64,000 nucleotides of DNA from positions 1-64,000 of the forward strand of contig RSEE01000106.1 in the NCBI GenBank assembly GCA_003971905.1, read 5' to 3'. Below, piece after piece: positions 33,943 through 43,785 of this stretch. A model generated the notes under the pieces. That model had not been told where the DNA came from, searched no databases, and saw only the letters and a list, made by a program, of their open reading frames with translations. The DNA is from Moniliella sp. 'wahieum' (lineage: Eukaryota; Basidiomycota; Moniliellomycetes; Moniliellales; Moniliellaceae). Each line of letters starts with the position of its first letter. The first letter of the stretch is position 1. The position numbers and the translations under genes are program-made.

Positions 33943-34463
33943 GTTGGTATTTTTGCATCGGGCGTGCTGTGTGTGCCACGTGCAAACGCTATCTTCGGCC
34001 TGCCATGCCACACGGAATGCGTACCGCCGTGTAACATGCAAGGAGCTTAAAGCGTCACGCGTAAAGCTTAAAGTCTACCCACCAGCTGCAGGAACGTATG
34101 CATATGCTGAGCGCTACGCTTCTTATCGTTTAGCGCTTAGCGCTAGCCTTAGCGCTTAGGCTAAGCTTCTTGCCGTTTAGCCGCCCTTGGGGTCACCGGT
34201 CAGGCTTCAAGCTTCAAGCTGCAATAAGGCCTAAGGGCCAGACAACAGAGTCAACTAGTCCACCACCGGCTCAAGTGGGGGAGGGGCTAAACAGGCCAAA
34301 ACAAGGCAAAACAGACGAGCCACGAGCCACCGATCACCGGCCCCTACTCCCTAGTTAACCCTGTCCCTGGGCCGAAGCAGGCCGAAGACCACCCCCTCCT
34401 CGCAGCAGTGTTATTTTGTTCGGCATGTCCTGGACGAGAAAGAAGAGTTCGAGAGAGAGTGTG

Positions 34464-34505
34464 TATATGTATGCGTATGCGTATGTGTATGCGTATGTGT
34501 ATGTG
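34464..34505 (+). repeat. GTATGC/GTATGT microsatellite
   Basis: About seven hexamer units alternating GTATGC and GTATGT, flanked by GTGTATAT. Simple sequence, no associated gene. Confidence 0.8.
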
Positions 34506-35322
34506 AACGATTGTGTATGTACCCCACCCAGGGATTTATGCAATCGACAATCGACAGTCCCTTTTGCGTCCGTGTCGCGGATCGTATAGACTGCCGTGGC
34601 CCGTGGATCTCCGATCTCCGCACTCAGACCCTGAAGCTCAGAAGCCTGAGGCTCAGCGCGCTGAGATCTGAGCGCAGGCTGAGCACTCGAGCGAGAAGGA
34701 TGCACATTATTAGCCACACGAGTCGTAGTAGTCCCTAATAGTCACTAGTTACGCGTAACGCCGTCCGGCAAGGTGCGGCTGCGATGATATAGAGATGGCG
34801 GTACGTGGTATATGGCCTATGCCCCCCCCCCCTCCCAAAAGGAGAGACAGAAGGATGAGGGGCTGGACTCAACCGATCTCAGAACTCCGATCTCTGATCT
34901 CATTCGATCTGCGATCCCCGATCCAGGCAGCGCGCAGCAGGCTAGCAGGCCAGCAGGATACTAGGTCAAGACATGGAAGAGTGGGGCAAAGCGGGAGGGA
35001 AGAAAGGGGGCTGAAACTCAGAAGCTCAGAAGCTGAATGAAGCTGAAGCACGGAGAGCGGAGGGGGGGGGGGGGGTAGGAGGGACAAGAAAAAGGACAGA
35101 GCAAGGTAGGTCTGCCTCAAAGCGAGGGGAGGCAGAGAGGAGTCGAGCAACAGGCGCTGGGAAAGCGTAAGGGCCAAAAGGGAATTGGAAAAGGGCAAAA
35201 TGGAAGAGGGGAGGGGAAAAGCGAGACCCAGGGCGCATAGACGACCCACGGTGCATACATGTACATGGACATGGACAAGGTATAGGGTAGGGTAAAAAAA
35301 TGGGTGTAGTCGGTGGAGTGTA

Positions 35323-35367
35323 GAACTTGAAGCTTGAAGCGTGAAGCTTGAAGCTTGAAGTTTGAAG
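35323..35367. repeat. Heptamer repeat (AAGCTTG)n, slightly degenerate
   Basis: About six units at 7-base spacing, with AAGCGTG and AAGTTTG variants among exact AAGCTTG copies. Confidence 0.85.
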
Positions 35368-35520
35368 GGTTTGAAGAGTTTGGAGAGAGCAACAAGGAAA
35401 CAACGGGAAAGTTGGTTGCCCCCAACTGTGAGTCGTACGAGGGGCGTGGTGGAGCGTATAGAGGCAAAGAAGATAGCATCAGCAAGGCAGGATAGCCAGA
35501 GGAGGTGGTTGGATCGGGGT

Positions 35521-35590
35521 CAGATCTCAGATCTCAGATTGATCAGCCGAGATCCGAGGTTGGAGATCCGAGGTTGGAGATCTGAGATGG
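35521..35590. repeat. AGATCT palindrome cluster
   Basis: Starts with exact AGATCTC heptamers (35522-35538), followed by GATCAG and two copies of GAGATCCGAGGTTG, then AGATCTGAG. All are variations of the same palindrome. Confidence 0.75.
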
Positions 35591-35950
35591 GATCCATGAT
35601 CGATAGAGAGCTAGAGGCATCACACCAAAGGAATAGCATAGCCGATAGAGAAAGAGCGTGGGGAACGGCCATGTGCGAAGACACAGCCGAGAGAGCAATA
35701 AGGGGCGTGGGGGGTCGAAGGCAAATCGTACGGAAAGGAAGGCAGGGAAAGGTAAGAGTAGGACAGGGCAGGACCAAGAAAAGGACAAAACAAAATGAAG
35801 CTAGGTCCTTGTCCAGAGGAGAGAGAGAGACAAGACACAAGAGAGAAAGAAGAGCAAGAAGAGGAGAAGAGAAGAAGAGAGGTATACATCTTGGTCCGGC
35901 CCACATGAGAAAAAAAAATCAAACCCTCAGAGGGCAGCATCGTCCTACCG

Positions 35951-38015
35951 TCAGCTCTCGGAGCCAGCCGAACCTACAAAGACCGGGTCGCTACCAAAGC
36001 CAGCGAGGGTGCCAAGGCAACAACTCTGCTCGGACGAAGCGGCATTGGAGCGAGTAGAGCGTGTAGAGCGAGTGGAGCGAAACGAGGAGGCGGAAGCGCG
36101 CGTAGCCGGAGGCGAGAGTCGGGAACTGACTGAGGGGGGCGCGGCCGCCCCCGCTCCCGCTCCCGATCCCGATCCTGGCGAACTGGGGGACCCGAGCACA
36201 TCCACTTGGGCTCGGGGGCGACGGCCATCCCAACCGTGGAATCCTGGTGGGTACCGGGGGACGTGGGGGACGTGGGGGACGTGGGGGACGTGGGGGACAT
36301 GGGGGACGTGGGAGCCGGCCGAGGCATGCGGGACGAAGGCCGTGGGCGTAGAGGTCATTCCGCTGCTCGTTTCCGAGGGCGAACGGAGCGTGCTGGAGCT
36401 AAGGCCGAGACGAGCGGTGGGCGTGGCAGTAGCGGTGATCGTGCCGTCAAGGGCGAGGGGAGGTCGGTGAGGATCGCGACGCAACGTTGGTGTAGTGCTA
36501 TGGCTCCGCGCCGGTTCGAGAGGCGAGTGGGTCGTGGTGCGGTCCTGGGTACGGTCGTGGGAGCGGTCGTGGGAGCGGTCCTTGGAGCGGTCCTTGGTAC
36601 GACCCTTGGTGGTAAAGAGGCCGGGGTCCTTTGGTTTCGGTGTACCCGAGCGGGAGAAGGGGCTATGGACGACTGGGCCGGCTCGACGGGGGCGCGAAAG
36701 TCGAGTGGGACAAGGCGAGACTGGTAGAGCGGTGGGAGGGCGCTTCCGGCGTCCGACTCGGACAGGGGTACAGGAACGTGAAGGGACTGGGCGCTGTTGC
36801 GATGGGAGACTGAGGCGGGTGCGACGGGAGCCGCGTGGTCCGACATGGATGCGCTCGAGCCGGCGCTGAGGCCTGGGAGGGAACCGAGCGAGGCACGGTG
36901 CGTCGATTCGCCCATCGTGCTCGAGCGTAAGCGCGCCCACGGCATCGGCGTCACGGGGACCAGCGCACGTGCCGGGTCGAGTTGAGCGGCCCGAGACTGG
37001 ATCCGGAGCGGCGGGCGGAGCTGGATCCGTAGCTGGAATCGAGGAGACCGAAGGCGAGCCTGACAGGGCGGTGCTGGTGGCGGTGGTACCCACTGTACTG
37101 TCGCTCCTGGACGGCTGCATTGCCAGCCCGGCCGAGAGCGGAAGGAGGCTGCCTGTGGACGGGACATCTTGGATCGGGTTCAAGGGGCTCGGCCATGAAG
37201 GAATCCCACGGCGATGGCCGGGCCGCCGAGTGGAGGGGGCCGTCAAATGAAACCCCGCAGCCGTAGTGGGCGCCGACGCAATGTGCGCCTGGGACGCCCG
37301 TCCAAACGTGTAACTGCTCAGCTGTTGGTCCACCCCGGGGGAGGCTGTAGGCGAGAGACTGGGATCCAAGACGGCTGCGTTGGCGGCCGACATAATCATG
37401 TCCCGCCCTCCGGGCCGTACACCGTGCATCCGCCGCATCCCAGCAATTTCAGATCGGGGTTCGACGGGCGTACCCGGCGTGGGCGGAGCCAAAGGTTGGT
37501 GGTGCTGCTCCTGCTGCGCCCCATGTGCGGGGAGCGAGAGGAGCCGGCAGGGTGGCCCTTGGGGAGACAAATGTACGCCCTGCAACCCAAACAGGCAAAG
37601 GCGGGGTCAGAGAAGAGACTGGATGGGTGGCGAGCGGGCGCAGATCGAGCACATGCACCACTCCACATGGCACACTGGCACCGCAACAGAAGCTCCGACG
37701 TACCCTGACAGTTTGGCCATCGTCTGGCTCAGCACCTCGGCGGGCATGCCTCGGGGAGGGGCAAATACAGAAGGGGTGGTCGTTGCTCGCACGCGCAATG
37801 GGGGAGGACAAGGAGAGGAAGAGGGCGAGGGAGAAGGAGAAGGAGACGCAATAAGGGGGGTGCGCTCATGGGGCTCCTCCGGCACGCGGTCGGACGGAGA
37901 AGACTCGATTTCGAAGCTCTGGGATGGGCGGGGCGGCGGGCGGCGGCGGGCAAGACAGGGGAAGAGGTGGAGGAGCCATTGGCAGGCTTGCGGGCGGGGG
38001 CGTCGGGGTGGTCAT
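35951..38015 (-). CDS. Unknown protein with CxxC pairs and low-complexity repeats
   Basis: Not recognised. From ATG 38015 (MTTPTPPPASLPM) the sequence runs through PSQSFEIESSPSDRVPEEPHERTPLI, then a compact region MPAEVLSQTMAKLSGYVGAS, VCHVEWCMCSICARSP, LLSDPAFACLGCRAYIC (37600-37750), whose two CxxC pairs about 20 residues apart look like a zinc-binding module. The remaining ~540 residues (37585-35951, one open frame) are Ser/Pro/Thr-rich and disordered, with tandem RSKDRSHDRSHDR (around 36560) and five to six HVP units (36258-36312). Frame breaks fall at about 37610 and 37830. A regulatory or signalling scaffold is conceivable but unproven. The AGATCT-rich repeats and purine tract lie just downstream. 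Confidence 0.5.
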
Positions 38016-39453
38016 CGCTGGGACGGGCGTAGGGCATGGGCGATGGGGCGTGGGCGTGGTGGGTGGGATATATGGGGCAGACGGAGCAGGGAGCTGGACT
38101 GCGGGGATGTTGGTTGGAGGGGAGGATAATGTGGTGGAGGCGGCGGGGGCAGGTGTGTGTCAGAGAGGGCGGGGCACAGCGGGCGCAACGCGCATGCTCC
38201 AGCGGAGGGAAGGGGTGGGGTGGGAGGCGAGGGGAGGGGAAGGAGGAGGTGGGATGGGCGGGGAGGGAGGGGCTGGAATGGGATGGAATCGGAGGGGCTG
38301 CGCTCTGGCGGGCGGGATAGCACGACCCCACTAATACACCCCCCCCCCACAGACACAGGCAGCAGGGCAGCCAGCGCAGCAGAGCCACAGACGCAGGCAC
38401 AGTGCCGCTGCTGGCAAACGCCAGTGGCAAGTGGGGGCAGGTGAGGCACGGGGGCAGTGGCGTGTAATTTCCCGCTTCGCTGGCCATGGGGGCGCAAGCC
38501 CTGAGGTGTGGATGTGGAATGTGCGACGGTCGCTGGGGACACGCCGAGGCGGGACGCCGCAGGGCAGATGTGAGACGCGAGATGTGAGATCTGACGCCTG
38601 ACGCACCACACCCACTTGGTGGCAGCTTCTGAGCTCTGGGCCCTGGCCTCACCGTCAATGTTCAACCGATGGAGATGGCTCGTGGAAGTACGAGGTACTT
38701 ACATGGTACAGGCACTTACAGGTGGTCCCGAGGTACTTCTAGGCACTTGCAGACACTTATACAGGCCCTTACCTGCCTCGCAGCCACTGACAGGCACTTG
38801 CTGCGGGTACTTAGCTGCTGGGTGCGCAGCCCAACCGAAGCAGCGCCAGGCAGGGCCAGTGCGGCGTCCTGCCCCGCTCTGCCACGCCTGGGCCGTGCGT
38901 CGGGCTCTGAGATCTCAGTCTGAGATCTGAGTTCTGACACAAGATGAACCAGGTGCCCGGTGCCCGCCCCTGCCCGCCCACGCCACCCCTACGTACCCAT
39001 CCTTCCATCCAACCAGCCCAGTCGTCGTGCGCCGTGCCCGGCTATTCACACCGACCCCCAAATGGAAATCATCAATCATCGGCATCAATCATTGCACGAG
39101 GTCATATTGAATCAGGCCAGCAAGCGATGTGATCACCGGTCCCCCCGTGCCGTCTTCCTCAAGCCTCGGGTGAGCCGGTAAGGTCGGCGAGGGGCTCAGC
39201 GCGCTCACCACAGCTTACCCGCCCTGAGTAATTGGGTACTGTGGCTGTACTGAGCGTCTTCCTCACCTCCCCAAGCCCCCCCCCCCCCCCCATTCCTGCC
39301 CCCCCAACATCCAAGCCATGCCCATACACCATGCGTATCCGACCATGCCTGTCCCCTTAGCCATGCTTCGCCAAATCCGCCACGACAGTTTCTTCTCAGC
39401 GAGACGCAGAAGCTTTGCTGCAAGCTTTGCATCCACCGCCCTTTGAGCGATTT

Positions 39454-39491
39454 GAGCTTTGGAAGCTTTGGAAGCTTTGAAGCTTTGAAGC
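39454..39491. repeat. AAGCTTT repeat
   Basis: Four units of GAAGCTTTG/AAGCTTTG at 8-9 base spacing, a longer-period relative of the AAGCTT heptamers. Confidence 0.8.
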
Positions 39492-40379
39492 GTGGGGGTC
39501 GGCCCAGATCGGCACTCTGCCGCTCACGATGCACACTCCATACTGCTCCACCCACCCATCGGGCCATCGCTCGTCCCTTCGACCTGGAAGCGTGGGACTC
39601 AGTACTCAATGAGTACTGAGTTGAGTTGTGCCCACCCGGCCATCGGCCACCGGCCACGCTGGCCACGCTAGCCACGTCACGCGTAACTGCGTACCCATGC
39701 CTGGCCACCAGAGCGATGCAGCCACGCATAACGTGGTATGGCGGTAACTGCCGGGAACCGGTACACACCGAAGTAGTAATGGGTAACACTCTCTATCCTG
39801 CACGTAAGACGCATAGGCTCAGCGGCCCAGCCGCCCAGCAGCTATAACGCCTCGACGCTCTGGAAGGGCTGAGGCGCTGAGGCTCAGCCCCCCAGCCTTC
39901 TGTGCTAGCGAGCAAGCCAAAACGAGGAGGTACGTGTGTAGGCGAGTGTGCACTGTACGCTCCATCGATTCTTGGTCCCCGACCATCGGCCATCATCCTA
40001 CCGACACTATCGATACCGACTATCGACTACCGACTACCGACTGTCGAGCATCGATCGAACTGATCGGTGCACCACCGGCCTCCCGGCTGCTGGTTCCCCT
40101 GTGGTGTGGTGGAGATCGCAGATCCCTAGGGCCTACCCTGAGGCCTGAGATGTCGTGGCACGTTGGAACTGGTTAGATACCGACTGCCCAAGGCGTATCG
40201 CGCAACAGCGTAACATGTAACCCCGCGTAACCAAGCCGGACCGATCTGGGTTTGCCACCTGCCAGCAATGCGTCGCTCGCATCCTGCCACTGTCCCTCCC
40301 TTGCGCTGTGTCCTGTGTCTTGTCTTGTTCCTTGTCACATGTGTGTCACACACCTGTCATGTGTCGTTTGTAATGCATC

Positions 40380-40393
40380 ACATGTCACATGTC
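40380..40393. repeat. Heptamer repeat (ACATGTC)2
   Basis: Two exact copies based on the palindrome ACATGT, preceded by looser CATGTG/CACACA units from 40337. ACATGTG pairs also occur at 53117-53131 and 60369-60382. Confidence 0.7.
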
Positions 40394-41929
40394 ATCAATA
40401 TCAAGCTTCAAGTTCACCGTCGTATCCTTTCATTCAAAATGTCCGAAGCATCATGCATCATGCACATCAGTCCAGTTCGATCATCGATCATTGACCCTAA
40501 CCTCGACCATCTTGCTTGTCGACAGAGCACGAATAGAGTCAGGCACATATCGCGTCCAAGCCAGGCCCTCCAATCGTTCGCCCCCCCTCCCAACATCAAC
40601 AACCCCAAGCGAAGCATAGCCAAGCAGACGGCCCCAGTGGCTGATGGCCTCTGGCCCAGCCGAATAGGACACCCGTATACGAGCGAGTACATAGAGTTTC
40701 TCCTGCCGCCCCACCCCTTTTCGTGTTTCACGAATCGAACCCATCGAGCATTGAATATTGAATCACTAATATTCGGCCCCACTTCGGTGGCCTGTTGGTC
40801 TCGGACGTACGAGCGTCTCGTCCAGTTGGATCCACTCTCGTAACGCGTAATTGTCCAGCAGGGATCCTCGATCCACCTCCGACCTAACCAGCCGCTAACC
40901 CGTAACTGGTAACCGATCACCACCAAACGATCCCATCGCGGCCCCCTCCCACGCCCCGTCCGTCTCATGAAGAACACCGATGTCCGACCTGCAGTGCTTG
41001 CTTAGTACGGGGTACCGTTCTAGGTTGAATCCCACGGAAGAGAGAAGGACACATCATACAGAGGCTACAAAGTAAGAGAGCCAGCCCTCGGAAGTGGGAA
41101 GAAGCGTGTCACGAAGGTTCGAGCAGTACCTGGTAAGCGCCGTACAAGGAAGGAAGCTGGGCAGCTGTCTCTCGCATTGGCTTATACGGTGCATGGGGTC
41201 GATGAGCTATGGTCGGAGCGACCCAACTTGCCTGAAGGATTGTGCAATACCACTGCCCCGGGCTTTATAGGAGACAAACGCAGCTGAGGCGCCCATCGAT
41301 CGTGTCTTGACAATCCTCCTCTCAGTCCATTACCTGAGGGTCGCACTGACCCACGGAGATCCAAGGGAAAGCAGCGAGAATATACCAACTGTCATAAAAA
41401 GGATGTCTATACTTGCTGAGAATTCATGTCCAAGGGAGAACTGATCGATGGTTCCAAGCACCAACATGATTCTACCCTGTCGTAGTGGGGGGAAGAGAAG
41501 GGATTTCCAGATGGGCAGGGGGGATGTTTTCGATGCAGGTTCGGAGAGAGGGAGTATCACATTGTGAGAGTATATGCGGTTGGGGGTGTTTAATAGCTCG
41601 CATGTAATCAGTTTACTGTGGGGAAAATGTGGGGGCTGATGACCCAGACAAATAGTCCCCACAACGTTGAGAGGAGTATGGTTTCCAAGCCGCTTTGCTT
41701 TGGTTGAGCATCCCCACCCTCAAGGACACGCGCAAGGCACTGCTGCGCTCCGCCGCGAAGGAAGAAGGGGGGTTAAATGACAGCGGAATTGCTGTGTGCA
41801 TTTCCGCCGCGCCGCGCTGGTGCCTAGTGGCTAGTGCCTAATGAAGCTAGTGAAGCCGCTGGACGGGGCGCCCGGCAAGGAGGGCGCGGGTGGGAGGCAG
41901 CGTGTTGGCCGCCTTGGTTGTCGTCCTCG

Positions 41930-43647
41930 ATGCTGTTGCGCTGGGCTCGGACAGCACGGGGCGCCGAGGCACGGGTACTCCACCTCGGCGTGTGCGCAGG
42001 CGCGGCGTGGCGGGGGCGATGTGGATGCGCGCTCGGCCGAGCGGGAGATCGGCGTGTCGGTGGCGCGGCAGGCGTACCGGGAGGTGGTGCCGAACGAGGA
42101 GCAGCAGCTGGCGCTCTGGGCCGACACACAGCGGTCGTTTGCGCTGCGCGACGCCGAGGCCCAAGTGCTGGGCCCCGGCATCGACCATATGCGCCAGGCC
42201 AGGTCGCAGGCCCACCGCTTGGTGCCCTTTGCGGCGCGTGCTCTCCTCCGCGGCATCGATCCCTCGGCGCTGTCATCGACACGGAGCGTGCGGCGGCCAC
42301 CAAGGCTGGCCAGCGCGCCATGGGCAACGGCTGGGCCGGCATCTTGCGCGACCCCGACTGGCCTGTGCCCAACTTGTTTCGGCTGTGCAGCACGCTGCCT
42401 CTGGATGGCGTCGGGCTCAAGGTGCGCCGCAACTCGGCGTCGCGGCAGTACGTGTTCCAGCCCTACTTTCTCGGCTTTACGACCGCCGTGCCAAGCTGTA
42501 CAGCAAGGCGCTTGCGTTGGGCCAAGCGGCTGCCCGCACCTCGTTCAGCCGGAGGACAAGGCGTGCTGGCCGACGAACCGGAGCATGCAGTTGATTGGAC
42601 GCAAGACCATGAGCCAGTACTACGATGTCCATCGCGCCTTTGAGGCGACGTCGGCGACGCAGGTGTACCAGGAACATCGGTACGCACAGTGGCTCGTTCA
42701 GCACGCCGCCCAGACCCGCACTCGCCCACCTACCATGGACGAAGCTAAGCGCAAGTTCCGCCACAAGCTGCTGCGGGTAACAAGGCATGCGCGCCGGTGT
42801 GCGTTTCGGTTGCAGTGGCAAACGTTTTACCTCAAACATTATCTCTCGCGTTCGCACCGATTGCAGTTGGCGACGTGCCGTCCAAGGCACGCTTGCACGA
42901 CCAGCTCGCCGCCGCACGCCAGCACAACAGCCAGCACGTCGAAACCAAGATCTGGACCGAGAAGTTGACCCTGTGGGCCGAAGTGCTAGCTCAGTCGGAC
43001 ATTGACCGTGGACTGGATGGGGACTTGCTCCAGGAGCTGGGTCTGTCCCAAGGTGAGAAGGAGGAGTATGCCGAGCTGGAGAAGCACGAGGCAGAGGACC
43101 GAGCCGAAGGACGACGTGGAGGACGAGGCGGAGATCAGCCAGGACGACAAGGATTTGCACCAAGAAGATCTGTATGCGCTGGGCCAAGTTCCTGTGGGAT
43201 CGCCGGCTGCCGAACGGGCTGTGAAGAAATAGCTGCCTTGGCCAGCATCCCGCTCGCAGCCCACAAGACCTCGAAGCCTGTCCCGCTGACTCCCCGCCGA
43301 AGCCCGATACCCACCACCTCCACCCCACAATTCCGACTCGATCTACGAGTTGGATCTTCCCGGCGCGATGGTTTCGGAGCGGTACTTTGTGCTGACCCGC
43401 ATGGCTCTGCGCCTGCACCCCCACCAATACTACCGTGTGGCAGATCACTATTCGGGCAAGGCATTTGGCCTGGACTACCGACGCAGTACGTCAATTGGTC
43501 CGGTATCCTATCGGTGGGGTGGCGGTATCGTCCCGCTAGTAACTAACCTCGTTTGAATTCTATCTGTGTGCAGGTGCGCCCAAGAGGTGGAACACCGAGG
43601 TGGAGGTAGACCTGACATCCAAGCGGCGTTGGAAGATGATGGAATGA
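41930..43647 (+). CDS. Conserved-looking protein with mitochondrial-type presequence, unknown function
   Basis: Not recognised. From ATG 41930 the N-terminus is MLLRWARTARG and, after one frame change, APRHGYSTSACAQ, an Arg-rich, acid-free segment with a GYS-TSA cleavage-like site, typical of matrix targeting. It continues SVARQAYREVVPNEEQQLALWADTQ in two pieces, GNGWAGILRDPDWPVPN, VRRNSASRQYVFQPYF, RTMSQYYDVHRAF-like sequence, and MDEAKRKFRHKLL, with an intron donor GTAACA at 42777. Downstream, WTEKLTLWAEVLAQSD and an acidic stretch lead to IYELDLPGAMVSERYFVL and QYYRVADHYSGKAFGLDYR; an intron at 43486-43573 (GTACGT...CAG) precedes WNTEVEVDLTSKRRWKMME and TGA. Roughly 520 residues. A mitochondrial translation or assembly role is a guess. 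It is convergent with the PDI-like gene. Confidence 0.55.
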
Positions 43648-43785
43648 ATGACACCAAGCAGGGAGGATCAGAGCGTAAGATCTACGCTCTTTTACGCTAC
43701 GCTTTGCCTCTGCATCTACCCCCCCGCCATCGATCGGAATCGGACAAAGCAGCAGGGCAGCAGGAACCTGCGCCTCCTTTTGTTT

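Larger units (their letters stand above)
33943..35950. other. Repeat-rich gene-poor stretch right of the LTR element
   Basis: No gene supported. It contains AGCGCTT repeats at 34132-34145 (with further AGCGCT/AAGCTT palindromes to 34180), a GTATGC/GTATGT microsatellite at 34464-34505, scattered GAGATCT/GAGGCTCAG units at 34600-34690, a heptamer array at 35323-35367, AGATCT repeats at 35521-35590, and a polypurine-rich + strand from about 35730 to 35890, just downstream of the next leftward gene. Confidence 0.5.
38016..41929. other. 3.9-kb gene-poor, repeat-rich stretch
   Basis: No gene is supported. The first 600 bases are G-rich on +. Then follow short repeats: CACTTACAGG-type units at 38690-38780, GAGATCTGAG at 38900-38935, GGAAGCTTT arrays at 39454-39491, AGTACT palindromes at 39595-39625, CGACTAC-type units at 40010-40050, and ACATGTC at 40380-40393. 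From about 40950 to 41800 the DNA is AT-richer, with a leftward ORF (41330-41662) lacking recognisable features. The final 100 bases are probably the promoter of the next gene. Confidence 0.5.

Noticed and set aside
35951-36470. HVP and GDVGDVGD tandem repeats on either strand read as a collagen-like gene on +
   Set aside because: The + frame (36206-36727) is short and bordered by stops, while the minus frame is open for over 500 codons.
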